Of a DNA stretch of 64,000 bases, positions 1-10,683 are shown one piece after another. Numbering within the stretch: the first letter of the stretch is position 1; every line of letters begins with the position of its first letter. Below the pieces are notes generated by a model. That model was not told the DNA's origin. It did no database searches and was given only the letters and a program-made list of their open reading frames with translations. A program made the position numbers and the translations under genes. Location of the stretch: assembly GCF_000012365.1 (NCBI RefSeq), contig NC_007651.1, forward strand, positions 3,038,001 through 3,102,000. Reading direction: 5' to 3'. Origin of the DNA: Burkholderia thailandensis E264 (lineage in GTDB: Bacteria; Pseudomonadota; Gammaproteobacteria; Burkholderiales; Burkholderiaceae).

Positions 1-863
1 CCGTAAAGCCCGATCTCGTCTACTGCTCGGTGACGGGCTTCGGCCAGACGGGCCCGTACGCGCACCGCGCCGGGTACGACTTCATCATCCAGGGGATGGG
101 CGGCTTCATGAGCATCACGGGCGAGCGCGACGGCCTGCCGGGCGGCGGTCCGCAGAAGGCGGGCGTCGCGATCGCCGATCTCGCGACGGGCCTCTATTCG
201 ACGATCGCGATCCTCGCCGCGCTCGCGCACCGCGACCGCACGGGTTGCGGCCAGCACATCGACATGGCGCTCCTCGACGTGCAGGTCGCGCTCCTCGCGA
301 ACATGAACACGAACTTCCTCGCGAGCGGCAAGCCGCCGGTGCGCTGGGGCAACGCGCATCCGAACATCGTGCCGTACCAGACGTTCGAGACGAGCGACGG
401 CTGGATCATCGTCGCGGTCGGCAACGACGGCCAGTTCCGCAAGTTCGTCGACGCGGGCGGGCGGGCGGAGCTCGCCGACGACGCGCGCTTCGCGACGAAT
501 CCGGCGCGCGTGCGCCATCGCGACACGCTCGTGCCGATCATCGCGGAGATGACGAAGACGCGCACGAAGCGCGAGTGGCTCGACGCGCTCGAGGCGCTCG
601 GCGTGCCGTGCGGGCCGATCAACGATCTCGCCGAAGTATTCGACGACGAGCAGGTGCGCGCGCGGGGCATGCAGGTCGAGCTGCCGCACCCGAGCGGCGC
701 GACCGTGAAGCTCGTGCGCAACCCGATCCGGATGAGCGAGACGCCGCCCGACGCGCGCAGCGCGCCGCCGCTCCTCGGCGAGCATACGGACGCGGTGCTG
801 CGCGACATGCTCGGCTACGGCGACGCGGCGATCGCGGCGCTTCGCGACAAGCGCGTCGTCTGA
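1..863 (+). CDS. CaiB/BaiF CoA-transferase family protein, C-terminal part (5' end outside window)
   Basis: The reading frame is open from the first bases of the window, so the N-terminus lies upstream; an internal ATG at 30 is not the real start. Visible class III CoA-transferase features are the TGFGQTGPYAHRAGYD segment, the AMGG-like stretch QGMGGFMS, and VAIADLATGLY, which carries the Asp corresponding to the family's catalytic aspartate (known as Asp169 in formyl-CoA transferase). The family moves CoA between carboxylic acids in the cytoplasm through an aspartyl-CoA thioester intermediate. The specific acid cannot be told from this fragment. A strong terminator follows the stop, so the gene ends its own transcript. 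Family assignment is sure; substrate is unknown. Confidence 0.9.
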   Translation, partial: VKPDLVYCSVTGFGQTGPYAHRAGYDFIIQGMGGFMSITGERDGLPGGGPQKAGVAIADLATGLYSTIAILAALAHRDRTGCGQHIDMALLDVQVALLANMNTNFLASGKPPVRWGNAHPNIVPYQTFETSDGWIIVAVGNDGQFRKFVDAGGRAELADDARFATNPARVRHRDTLVPIIAEMTKTRTKREWLDALEALGVPCGPINDLAEVFDDEQVRARGMQVELPHPSGATVKLVRNPIRMSETPPDARSAPPLLGEHTDAVLRDMLGYGDAAIAALRDKRVV

Positions 864-914
864 ACGCGGCGGGCGGGCGCGCGCCGACATCGCACCGTCA
901 TGGCCAATCGGTAC

Positions 915-937
915 AAAGCGGGCTATCCCGCTTTTTT
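915..937 (+). terminator. Rho-independent terminator after the CoA-transferase gene
   Basis: An 8-bp stem (aaagcggg / cccgcttt) with loop ctat runs into a T tract, about 50 bases behind the stop codon. It ends just before the ribosome-binding region of the next gene. Confidence 0.8.
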
Positions 938-952
938 CCGCCGAGGTTGCGC

Positions 953-1759
953 ATGTCGTCACGCCGCAAGTTCCTGCTGTCCACGTCCGCCGCCGCGACG
1001 CTGCCGCTCGTCGGCGCGGTCGTCACCGCGTGCAACGACAGCATCGCCGAGCCCGCGATCGGCGATGCCGAGCTCGCGCGCCAGATGGTCGGCAAGCTGA
1101 CCGCCGAGCTGAACGACGCGCCGAGCGCCGCCGCGATCGCGCCGTACCTGATGGACATCGGCTTCACGTGGGATCTGCCGACGATCGCCGCCGCCCGGAT
1201 CGATCGCATCGTCGCATACGGCTTCGGCAACCGCGCGAACGCGGCGAGCGGCAACACGCCGACGAACGGCGCGAACCAGACCGCGCTGCCCGACCCCGGC
1301 CCCGTCAACGAGGCGCTCGCGGACGCGGTCTACCGAATTCGCCGGTTGAAGCCCGTCAAGGTCTACGCGCAGTGGGAAATCGCGCGCTTTCTCGCGTCGA
1401 AGTATCAGATGGCGGACGTCCGTTCGATCGAGCCCGTCGTCGCCGCGGACGGCTCGGTCACGTACCTGAGCACCGATGGCGTCGCCGCCGCGATCATCGC
1501 GCTCGAAGGAAGCGCGGCGGCGATGGGCAACGTCGCGGTCGTCGGCCACCGCGATCATGCGAAGCGCTGCATCCAGACCTCGCGGGCGCGTGGGATGAAG
1601 GCGGCCGCCGTCGCGGAAGTCCCGCTGCCGACGCTGTACGACCCGCAGTCCGGCCAGGCCTGGACGCGCCGCCGCGACCTGTACCTCGTTCACGACATGT
1701 ACGCGCAACTCGCGACGCTGCGCGCGAACCTGATCGCGACGGCTTACCCGAACGGCTGA
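953..1759 (+). CDS. Tat-exported putative lipoprotein of unknown function
   Basis: I chose the ATG at 953 because it gives a protein of 268 residues that begins with a textbook Tat signal: SRRKFLLS (SRRxFLx) followed by a hydrophobic stretch and a lipobox-like VTAC at about residues 20-23. The longer open frame upstream overlaps the CoA-transferase and is a shadow. The mature part is rich in Ala and Arg, has no motif I recognise, and lacks cofactor-binding signatures such as CxxC or GxGxxG. The Tat route would usually mean a folded or cofactor-loaded protein. It lies alone between a terminator and an empty region. Function unknown; gene call good. Confidence 0.75.
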   Translation: MSSRRKFLLSTSAAATLPLVGAVVTACNDSIAEPAIGDAELARQMVGKLTAELNDAPSAAAIAPYLMDIGFTWDLPTIAAARIDRIVAYGFGNRANAASGNTPTNGANQTALPDPGPVNEALADAVYRIRRLKPVKVYAQWEIARFLASKYQMADVRSIEPVVAADGSVTYLSTDGVAAAIIALEGSAAAMGNVAVVGHRDHAKRCIQTSRARGMKAAAVAEVPLPTLYDPQSGQAWTRRRDLYLVHDMYAQLATLRANLIATAYPNG

Positions 1760-2289
1760 CTCCTCGGCGATCGCACGAGGGCATCGCGGTGCGAATACGC
1801 GCGGGCGCACGCTGGCCGGCGACAGTCATGCGTCCAAAGACGCAAGCCGAAACGAGGAGAGCCTGAGGAACCCGAAGGCGGAAAGACCGGAAGGAAACAA
1901 GCGGAAAGGCGCAAACCACGGCGACGATCGATGCGCGACGCCGGCAAATCGCCCGCGGCCGCCGCGCCCAACCCAGCGCCGTCGCAACGGAACGCCGCGA
2001 AACCCGGCTCGCGAAGACGCCGGCGCGGCGCCGAGCATCCGCCGCGAAATCAAGCGGACGGAGGACGCCCGGCCGTAAACGAAACAGGGCGCGCCGGTGG
2101 CGCGCCCTGCTGCCCGACTGCGTGAGGCATGCGGATCAGTTGACGACTCAGGTTCGCAAAGGACTAGGCGAGCGTCGAAGCGCGTCGAACGAGACGCAGT
2201 TGCCGCGCCGCGCCCGCATCCGGCCGCCGCCCGCGGCCTTGACGCGCCCGAAGCGCCGGGCCGCGCCCGCGAGCGAGACGGCCGCCGCT
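1760..2289. other. Intergenic region without a supported gene
   Basis: About 530 bases between two genes that point towards each other. It is GC-rich, so open frames occur on both strands, but none has a signal peptide, domain or credible ribosome-binding site. The only structure seen is the inverted repeat at 2085-2109. Confidence 0.5.
2085..2109 (-). terminator. Probable terminator of the glycine-zipper gene (minus strand)
   Basis: A perfect 11-bp inverted repeat (cagggcgcgcc / ggcgcgccctg, 3-base loop). Read on the minus strand it is followed by tttcgttt, the T-rich tail of an intrinsic terminator. It lies about 180 bases behind the stop of the minus-strand lipoprotein gene. On the plus strand there is no T tract. 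Confidence 0.55.
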
Positions 2290-2502
2290 TCAGCGCACGC
2301 CCGCGCCGACGAGGCCGCCGGCCGCCGCGCCCGCGACCGTGCCGATCGGCCCGCCCGTGATCAGATAGCCGAGCGCGCCGCCCGCCGCCGCGCCGATGCC
2401 GGCGTTGCGTTGCGTGCGGTTCATCGCGCACGCGCTGAGGCTGGCGAGCGCAACGGCGATGACGGTGGTGCGAACGAGAAAGCGAGTCTTCTTCATCATC
2501 AT
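2290..2502 (-). CDS. Small glycine-zipper outer-membrane lipoprotein
   Basis: About 70 residues. Three consecutive ATGs (2502, 2499, 2496) precede KKTRFLVRTT, so the exact start is uncertain; the longer frame to 2550 adds a charged stretch that would spoil the signal peptide. A lipobox LSAC sits at about residues 21-24, then the mature part is a glycine zipper (AGIGAAAGGALGYL and GTVAGAAAGGLVGAG), as in the SlyB/OsmB-type small lipoproteins of the envelope. Such proteins insert a hairpin of two small helices in the outer membrane. It probably has its own transcript ending at the hairpin near 2100. Confidence 0.75.
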   Translation of the reverse strand: MMMKKTRFLVRTTVIAVALASLSACAMNRTQRNAGIGAAAGGALGYLITGGPIGTVAGAAAGGLVGAGVR

Positions 2503-2779
2503 GATGCTGTCTTCGAGAGCGTTGCCGCGCATGGCACGGCGCGGCGGCATGAAATCCGGGCAGGAATCCGGATGAGCGCATCTTAAAAAAGCGAAATCGG
2601 GCCGGCAAGGCGATTTACGTCCCGTTACAGCGGCAACACGTCCCGCACAAACGCCGAAAAAACGCGCCGCGCCGCCCGCCGCAAGGGGCCGCGCTCCTCA
2701 GGACGCCCGTCCGTCAGGTAGAATTGACGAATTCGGGCGGCGCGGCACGCGTCCCCTCCCCTTTTCTTCCCTGTTCCGC

Positions 2780-4489
<1,710 letters not shown>

Positions 4490-4534
4490 CGTCCGGAGCG
4501 CGGGGTCGCCCGCGCGATGGCGGCGCCGAAAAGG

Positions 4535-4566
4535 AAATGCCCGGTTCAAGCCGGGCATTTTCGTTT
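4535..4566 (+). terminator. Rho-independent terminator of glnS
   Basis: A 10-bp stem (aaatgcccgg / ccgggcattt) with loop ttcaag followed by tcgttt, about 45 bases behind the glnS stop codon. The stem is A-rich on its left side, so it may also stop transcription coming from the Nudix gene on the other strand. Confidence 0.85.
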
Positions 4567-4783
4567 GATGCCCGCGTCGGTGCGGCGAGCATTCGGCGCT
4601 TGACGGCCGGCGCGCAACGCGTCGCCCGTGCCGCCCGTGCCGCCGCCCGAGGTCGAACCGAGATCGCCCCCGCGTCGCGTTCGGGCGTCGAAGCCGCGCC
4701 GCCATGCATCGGCCCGGCATCCGCCCGCCAGCACGAGGCATGAAGAAAACCATGCCAAGCGCGACGGGCGCGCCTCGTCGCGC

Positions 4784-5260
4784 TCAGCGCGGAAGATCCC
4801 GATGCAGTTCCTCGAGCGACAGCGTCGTGCCGAAGAGCCGCGCGAGGCTGCGGCTCGCATACGCGTCGACGTCGGCGGGCTCCGTCCAGCGAAACGCGTC
4901 CATCTCGGGAATCATCGAGCCGTCGCGGCGGCTCGGGAACATCGACGTGCACGTGCAGCGCGACAGATCCGTCTCGCCGGCCGCGGCGCGCGCGGCGAAC
5001 AGGTGCAGATCCTTGTCGTGCCGATAGGCGAAGAGGCCCAGATCGACGAGGCGAGCAGGATCGAGCACGATGCCCGTCTCCTCGACGAGCTCGCGCAGCG
5101 CCGCCTGCCGCGCGGTCTCTCCCGGCTCGCCCTGCCCCTTCGGGATGTCCCAGTGCGCCGTGTCGGTCGCGTGCGCGAGCAGCACGCGACCGGCGGAATC
5201 GAGCAGCACGACCCCGCACGACACCGTGCGCGGGCGGCCCCGCGGCTTCGTCGCGCTCAT
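4784..5260 (-). CDS. Nudix hydrolase
   Basis: 158 residues with a complete Nudix box at residues 42-64: G42, E48, then RELVEETGI (consensus Gx5Ex7REUxEExGU). Nudix enzymes cleave a nucleoside diphosphate linked to another group, using Mg or Mn bound by the EExG glutamates. The WDIPKGQGEPGE lead-in resembles the diadenosine-polyphosphate/MutT-like house-cleaning class, but the substrate cannot be fixed from sequence. The gene ends towards glnS and its start is about 20 bases from the end of the exported protein gene at 5279, so the two could share a transcript. Confidence 0.92.
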   Translation of the reverse strand: MSATKPRGRPRTVSCGVVLLDSAGRVLLAHATDTAHWDIPKGQGEPGETARQAALRELVEETGIVLDPARLVDLGLFAYRHDKDLHLFAARAAAGETDLSRCTCTSMFPSRRDGSMIPEMDAFRWTEPADVDAYASRSLARLFGTTLSLEELHRDLPR

Positions 5261-5278
5261 CCGCGCGTCACGCCCGCG

Positions 5279-5665
5279 TCAGCGCTTCTGCAACTGCCAT
5301 TTGCCGGTCGAGGTCTTGCAATAGAGCGGCCGCAGCGTCATCGACTGCCCCTTCGCCTCGATCTCGGTCCTGATCTCGCGGCACGCGCGGCCTTCCTGCT
5401 CGTTCGTGGTCGGCGTGAGCTTCGCCGCGAGCTTCGTGCCTCGGCCGTCGTTGGCCCAGTCGACGGTCTCCCCGTCCTTGCCCTCGTCGCGAACCTTCTG
5501 CACGGCCTTCGCGAGCGACGCGGTGTCCGCCTTGCTGAAATAGCTGATCGGCGTGTCGTTCAGGAAGTTCAGGTTGTTCTGCGCATGCGCGGCAAGCGCG
5601 GCGGCCGCACATGCGGCACCCGCCAGCACGCGCGACAGGATCGAGACACGGGCTCGCATCGTCAT
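5279..5665 (-). CDS. Small exported protein, RT0821/Lpp0805-like surface-antigen domain
   Basis: I place the start at 5665 because a strong Shine-Dalgarno sequence (aaaggaga) lies seven bases before that ATG; the frame upstream adds an unlikely leader. The 128-residue product has a signal peptide ending near LAAHAQ and a mature part that ends in a short module (CREIRTEIEAKGQ ... LYCKTSTGKWQL). This resembles the C-terminal domain of the rickettsial 17-kDa-antigen/RT0821 family, where an exported domain with two cysteines is common. No glycine zipper is present. Likely periplasmic or surface located; role unknown. It lies immediately upstream of the Nudix gene on the same strand. Confidence 0.7.
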   Translation of the reverse strand: MTMRARVSILSRVLAGAACAAAALAAHAQNNLNFLNDTPISYFSKADTASLAKAVQKVRDEGKDGETVDWANDGRGTKLAAKLTPTTNEQEGRACREIRTEIEAKGQSMTLRPLYCKTSTGKWQLQKR

Positions 5666-5951
5666 GTTGTTCTCCTTTGGAAGCAATCGAATGTCCCGGC
5701 GCACGGCTTTGGTCGCGCGCCGGGAGAGCGCTCAAGGATAACTGCAACGAACGGTATTTGAAACCGATCGGGCGGCGGCGCACCGCTTCACGTGGACTTC
5801 GCCGGCCGAATCCGGCGACGAAATCGCGCGGCGAGGTGGGCGATGCGGGCGATGCGCGGCGACCTGTCGCGCCGCCCCTGCACGTGCGGGCGCGCGAGCG
5901 TGACGTCACGGCATGCCGCGCCACGCCCGGTCGCCGACGCTCGGCTCACTG

Positions 5952-8000
5952 TCAGTACCGCAGCCCAAAACCGCGCGGATAGCGCAACGGCCCCGTCGAG
6001 CCGTCCGCGTTCAACGCGTGGATCGCGACCGGCAGCTTGCCCACCGGCCGCTCGACGCCCAGCATCGCGTCGACGGCGGCGGGCAGCGACGGGCCGCGCA
6101 AGCCGCCTTCGTAGCCGTAGTACGCGTATGTGGCGAGCGTCGCGTCCGCGACGTCGTCGTAGCTGATCGCGTCGTACGGCGCGCGCATCGTCACGTGGAT
6201 CACGGTCTTGCGCCGCGCCTTCGCGTAGTCCATCGCATTGCGCATCTGCTGCGCCTCGCTCGGCGCCGTGGCCGCGGCGAGCACGCTCGGGCGCGCGCGG
6301 ACGTCCGTCGCCGCGTCCGCCCGCTCGACGTGGTCGAAGATCACCGAGCCCTCCTCCTCGCCCTTCGCGGGCGCGGCCTGCCGCATCAGCGCGGCGGCGG
6401 GCGCCGGCGGGCTCACCCGCGCATTCGGATCGCCGTTGTGCTCGACGGGCGTCACGCCCGTCGACAGCGTGCCGACGATCACGATGTCGGCCGCATCGAT
6501 CGCCTGCTGCTGTTCGGCCCACGTGATCGCGCTCAGCTTCGCGCCCGTCGCGAGCGGATGGCCGAGCTCGACGAAGCGCCGCCGCATCGCCTCCGCCTGC
6601 TCGCCCCACGGCGTCAGGATGAAGATCCGCCGGCCGGCCGCCTGCAGCGGCAGCGTGCCGTTCTCGTTGCGCAGCACCGTGATCGACTTTTGCGCGAGGT
6701 CGCGCTCGATTGCGCGATGCGCGGGCCCGCCGATCGACGCCAGTTCGTCGACCGGCCGGCCGCGGTCCGACGCGACAATGCCGTTGCGCAGCTTCGTCAG
6801 CACGATCCGGCGCACCGAGCTGTCGAATTCGGCGCGATCGATCCGGCCCGAATCGACGGCCGCGGCCACGCGATCGACGAGCGCCGCAAGGCGCCCTGCG
6901 TCGGCCGCCGTGCGGAACTCGACGGGCATCAGCGCGATGTCGACGTCCGCCTGGAACACCTTGATGACCGCGTCGGCCTCGTCGAAGAAATCGGCGATGC
7001 CCTTCATGTCGAGCGCATCGGTGATCGTCACCCCCCGGTAGCCGAACTCGCCGCGCAGGATATCGTGCTGGATGCGCCGCGACATCGTCGCGGGCGCGAT
7101 CATCTGCTCGCCCGTGCGCGTCGTGACGCGCGTGTCGTCGAGCGACGGATACTGGATGTGCGCGGTCATGATCATGTCGGGCGCCTCGCCCGACTCGATC
7201 GCCTGCCGGTACGGCGCGAGATCGATCGCGTAGGCGTCGGCGCGCGACTTGATCACGACGGGCAATCCGTAGTGCGAATCGGTGTCCGTGTCGCCGTGCC
7301 CGGGAAAATGCTTGAACGTGCCGATCACGCGCTCGCTCGCCATCCCCTGCACCATGCGCCGGCCGAGCAGGCCGATCGTCGCCGGATCGTCGCCGAACGC
7401 GCGCACGTTGATGACCGGATTGAGCGGATTGCTGTTCACGTCGACGTCCGGCGCGAAATTCACGTTGAAGCCGACCGCCGCGATTTCGGCCGCGAGCACG
7501 CGGCCCATGTCGTACGCGAGCCGGTCGTCCCTCGTCGCCTCGTATGCCGCGCCGAGCGCCATGTTGCCGGAAAACGCGGTCGCTTCGACGCGCGGCAGGC
7601 GGAACACGTTGCCGCCCTCCTCATCGATGCCGATCAGGAGGCCGACCGGGCTGTCGGCCGCGGGCGCGGCCCGAATGCCGTCGATCAGCCGGCGCGTCTG
7701 CTCGATGCCCGTCAGGTTGTTCGAGAACAGGATCACGCCGCCGACGCCGCTATCGCGCAACGCGTCGCGCGCGGCGGCCGGAAATTCAGTCATGCCGGCC
7801 GTGCAGGCAGGCTGGCCGTCCGGGCACCAATACCGGAACGCCATCATCAGCTTCTGGCCGACCTTCTGCCGGGTCGTCATCCGTTCGACGATCGCGTCCG
7901 CGCGCGACTCGATCGCCGCGTCGTCGTCGCCCGTGCACCCGCCGAGCATCGCCGTCACCGCGAGCGCGACGGGCAAATGAACCAAGCTTTTCTTGCGCAT
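5952..8000 (-). CDS. Secreted glycoside hydrolase family 3 lipoprotein (NagZ-like N-domain)
   Basis: About 682 residues. The start is ATG 8000 or, judged by its spacing to a GAGG sequence, GTG 8006. A lipoprotein signal with lipobox LGGC leads into a GH3 catalytic barrel. IGIDEEGGNVFRLPR, the KHFPGHGDTDTDSH loop (the His/Asp acid-base pair known from NagZ) and TDALDMKG with the candidate nucleophile Asp are all present. NagZ enzymes are cytosolic proteins of about 340 residues that remove N-acetylglucosamine from muropeptides. This one is lipid-anchored and has an additional C-terminal GH3 alpha/beta domain, so it more likely acts on peptidoglycan or chitin-type sugars in the periplasm or at the surface. 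Exact substrate unknown. Confidence 0.88.
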   Translation of the reverse strand: MRKKSLVHLPVALAVTAMLGGCTGDDDAAIESRADAIVERMTTRQKVGQKLMMAFRYWCPDGQPACTAGMTEFPAAARDALRDSGVGGVILFSNNLTGIEQTRRLIDGIRAAPAADSPVGLLIGIDEEGGNVFRLPRVEATAFSGNMALGAAYEATRDDRLAYDMGRVLAAEIAAVGFNVNFAPDVDVNSNPLNPVINVRAFGDDPATIGLLGRRMVQGMASERVIGTFKHFPGHGDTDTDSHYGLPVVIKSRADAYAIDLAPYRQAIESGEAPDMIMTAHIQYPSLDDTRVTTRTGEQMIAPATMSRRIQHDILRGEFGYRGVTITDALDMKGIADFFDEADAVIKVFQADVDIALMPVEFRTAADAGRLAALVDRVAAAVDSGRIDRAEFDSSVRRIVLTKLRNGIVASDRGRPVDELASIGGPAHRAIERDLAQKSITVLRNENGTLPLQAAGRRIFILTPWGEQAEAMRRRFVELGHPLATGAKLSAITWAEQQQAIDAADIVIVGTLSTGVTPVEHNGDPNARVSPPAPAAALMRQAAPAKGEEEGSVIFDHVERADAATDVRARPSVLAAATAPSEAQQMRNAMDYAKARRKTVIHVTMRAPYDAISYDDVADATLATYAYYGYEGGLRGPSLPAAVDAMLGVERPVGKLPVAIHALNADGSTGPLRYPRGFGLRY

Positions 8001-8161
8001 CTTCACCGAATCCTCGCCGCGCGCATTCCCGCGGCATTCACGTCGTTTCATTCGTCATCCGGCGTCCCTATCGGCTTTCGGTTCATCGGTACTCCGGAAC
8101 TTCACGCGTATTCATTCACTCAGAATGCCCATTCATCGAATTCGTCAAACGAGTGATCGAT

Positions 8162-9013
8162 ATGCGACTTCTGCCGCGAACGTTCTCGCCGATTCGGCAG
8201 TGCGCGCAGCATAGCACGGTGCTTTTCATGCTGCTTTCCATTTTCCGCGCATCGAATGCGCATGCGGAAATCGACCGAATCACGGCCGCGCAATGCGCGG
8301 ATATGCATGCCGAATCCGTGATAAGCGACCATTCACCGGTTCAATGCGAGCGATTGAGAAACGTGTCGTTCGATTACGTGAATTTCGACGGCCGGATTCA
8401 AAAAGGCGAGATCGTCGTGCTCGATGCGCTCGCCGCGCGCGTGCAGACGATCTTCCGCACACTGTACGACATGCGCTTTCCGTTGGCCAAGGCCGTGCCG
8501 ATCGAGCGCTATCGCGGCGACGACGGCGCGTCGATGCGCGACGACAACACGTCGGGGTTCAATGCGCGGCGCAAGACGGGCGGCGACGCGTGGTCGATGC
8601 ATGCGTACGGCGTCGCGATCGACGTCAATCCCGTCCAGAACCCGTACGTGTCGTTCGGCGACGACGGCGCGGCGCGCGTGCTGCCCGAGTCGGCCGCGAA
8701 GACGGCGATGAACCGGCTCGACGAGCGGCCGGACAAGCCGGCGCGGCCGGGCATGGCCGAACGCGCCGTCGACGTGTTCGCGAACAACGGCTTCCTGCGC
8801 TGGGGCGGCTATTGGGACGACCCGATCGACTATCAGCACTTCGAAGTGGGCTCGCGCGCGCTCGTCGCGCGCATGGTCGAGGCGTCGCCCGACGACGCGC
8901 GCCGGATGTTCGAGCAATACGTCGCGTCGTATGCGCAGTGCATTGCGCGCACGCGGCGCGCGAGCCATGAGGCGGCGCGCGCCGCGTGTGTCGCCGATGC
9001 GCTGCGCGAATGA
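8162..9013 (+). CDS. Exported M15-family (VanY-like) D-alanyl-D-alanine carboxypeptidase
   Basis: 283 residues from ATG 8162 (GAGTGA seven to twelve bases upstream); a second ATG at 8228 would give a shorter signal peptide ending in NAHA. Catalytic features of the peptidase_M15 zinc fold are visible: SMHAYGVAIDVNP carries the first His and the Asp ligand, and YQHFEVG the second His with the family's downstream acidic residue. Such enzymes trim D-Ala or a peptide stem from peptidoglycan in the periplasm. The gene runs divergently from the GH3 lipoprotein over about 160 bases, which suggests two wall-acting enzymes under one control region. It converges with the peroxidase gene. Confidence 0.82.
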   Translation: MRLLPRTFSPIRQCAQHSTVLFMLLSIFRASNAHAEIDRITAAQCADMHAESVISDHSPVQCERLRNVSFDYVNFDGRIQKGEIVVLDALAARVQTIFRTLYDMRFPLAKAVPIERYRGDDGASMRDDNTSGFNARRKTGGDAWSMHAYGVAIDVNPVQNPYVSFGDDGAARVLPESAAKTAMNRLDERPDKPARPGMAERAVDVFANNGFLRWGGYWDDPIDYQHFEVGSRALVARMVEASPDDARRMFEQYVASYAQCIARTRRASHEAARAACVADALRE

Positions 9014-9058
9014 CGCGCGCGCGCCGCGCCGTGGCGCCCGCGCGCGCGTCCGGCGTCC

Positions 9059-10450
9059 TTAGCGACTGCCGCCGGCCGATTCGCCTGCCGGCTGAGCGCG
9101 CGGATCGTAACCGTCGGTGAGCGTGCCGAGGAACGCGATCACGTCCTTGATCTCCGCGTCGGTCATCGCGGGCGGATCGCCGCGCTTGCGGTCGAACGGC
9201 GGCTCGTCGTTCAGGTTCTTCCAGTAGCGCTTCGGCAAATCGTCGAACTTCCGGACGACGCCGTGCGTCACCGGATAGAACTTCTCCGGATGCGTGTCGC
9301 GCTCGGCGTAGAAGCGCAGCACATCGTCGAGCGAGTGATAGACGCCGTTGTGAAAGAACGTCTTCTTCAGCGCGACGTTGCGCAGCGTCGGCGTGCGGAA
9401 CAGCCCGCAGAACTCGTCGCGGCCCTTCAGGTCCTGACGCTCGGGCCCGCATGCGCCGAGATCGTAAAACTTCGGATTCCGATTCACTGCGAGCTCGCGA
9501 TTGCGCGGCACGCCGATCGCGATGAGCCCGAAATCGCTGAACTGCGGAGGCGAGCCGTCGAGCCCGCGACGGCTCACATGGCAGCTCGCGCAGTTGCCCT
9601 TCTTCTCGTCGTTGAAAACCTGCAGCCCGTGCAGCTCGGCGCGCGTCAGTCGCGCGCGGCCCGCCAGATACGCGTCGTACTTGCTCGTGTACGGATAGAA
9701 CACGTCAGGCGCCTGCTCGAACGTGCCGAGCGCCTGCAGCACCGCCTCGAACGTCGCGCGATCGTCGTCGAGCACGCGCGCGCCGAACGCCGCCCGAAAC
9801 GCGCGAGCGTACGGCGCGGCCCGCACCGCGCGCGCGACCTTCGCGGGCGTGCTGTTCATCTCGAACGGCGACGTGAGCGGCGCGCGCGCCTGCTCCGCGC
9901 CGCCGTCGACGCGGCCGTCCCACGTGAGCCCGCCCGTCGGGCCGGCGTCGACGCTCTCGTCGCCCTCGTCGTCCGATTCGTGATAGTGCTCGCTGAACGC
10001 CGGCACCTTTTGCAGATACTTGAGCGTCGGCACCGCGCGAAATCCCTGCTGGCGCAGATCGTCGCCGCCGAATTGCGCGGGCAGCGCGTTCGGCGGCCCG
10101 AACGCACGCTGCGGGCTGTGGCAAGACGCGCACGCGAGCTTGCCGCTGCCCGACAGCGACGGATCGAGAAACAACTGCCGGCCGAGCGCCGTCATCTGCT
10201 TCACCGCCTCGTACACCTGCGCGCGCGTCTGCGGCTGATTGTCGACGACGGCGGGCGCGCTGGCGACGGTGGGCGCGCTCGCCCGTTCGCGGGGCGCGGC
10301 GGCGGGTGCGGACGTAGCGGCCGGCCCGTTCGCGTCGCAAGCGGAGATGCCCGTCGCGAGCGTGATCGCCGCGACGGATGCGCCCAACGCGCGCGGCGCG
10401 AAGAAGGTCGAACGATTCGGGCAAGCGTGTCGCGGCGGGCGGCGCATCAT
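9059..10450 (-). CDS. Di-haem cytochrome c peroxidase / MauG-family lipoprotein
   Basis: 463 residues with a signal peptide and lipobox ISAC near residue 38, a Pro/Ala linker, and two haem-c sites, both CASCH: one in the N-terminal domain (LACASCHSPQRAFG) and one in the C-terminal domain (NCASCHVSRRGLDG). The two-domain layout and the RTPTLRNVA and FHNGVYHSLDDVL segments are typical of the bacterial CcpA/MauG superfamily, which reduces peroxide or performs oxidations in the periplasm. The large distance between the haems fits. The lipid anchor is less common. It is transcribed divergently from the acid phosphatase gene. Its electron donor and true substrate cannot be read from sequence. Confidence 0.9.
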   Translation of the reverse strand: MMRRPPRHACPNRSTFFAPRALGASVAAITLATGISACDANGPAATSAPAAAPRERASAPTVASAPAVVDNQPQTRAQVYEAVKQMTALGRQLFLDPSLSGSGKLACASCHSPQRAFGPPNALPAQFGGDDLRQQGFRAVPTLKYLQKVPAFSEHYHESDDEGDESVDAGPTGGLTWDGRVDGGAEQARAPLTSPFEMNSTPAKVARAVRAAPYARAFRAAFGARVLDDDRATFEAVLQALGTFEQAPDVFYPYTSKYDAYLAGRARLTRAELHGLQVFNDEKKGNCASCHVSRRGLDGSPPQFSDFGLIAIGVPRNRELAVNRNPKFYDLGACGPERQDLKGRDEFCGLFRTPTLRNVALKKTFFHNGVYHSLDDVLRFYAERDTHPEKFYPVTHGVVRKFDDLPKRYWKNLNDEPPFDRKRGDPPAMTDAEIKDVIAFLGTLTDGYDPRAQPAGESAGGSR

Positions 10451-10683
10451 CGATCCGGCGGTGTCGAGTGAGAAAGGCGCGAGCGTATGTCACCCGCGTG
10501 ACGGTTCGATGACGGGCAATCGACAGCTTAACGAAAGCGTTACAACATGTTGCTGTCAAACGCTCCTTACACAATCCGCGCAGCCGGCTGTCAATGCGCA
10601 TTCAGTCGATGCGCCGCTTTTCGCGGCGCGCGCCGGCCGGCCCCTCGATACCTATACGCCTCGTGCGACAAGAGAGATAACGG
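10451..10683. promoter_or_regulatory. Divergent control region between peroxidase and acid phosphatase
   Basis: This 233-base region must hold both promoters. Two copies of CTGTCAA (10553-10559 and 10588-10594) lie 35 bases apart, close to three helical turns, upstream of the phosphatase. CTGTCA is the core of the PhoB half-site, so phosphate control is conceivable, but the classic 11-base spacing is missing. Confidence 0.3.

Noticed and set aside
9014..9058. GC-only inverted repeat between the convergent carboxypeptidase and peroxidase genes
   Set aside because: Runs of gcgcgc pair in many ways, there is no T tract, and such patterns are frequent by chance at this GC content.
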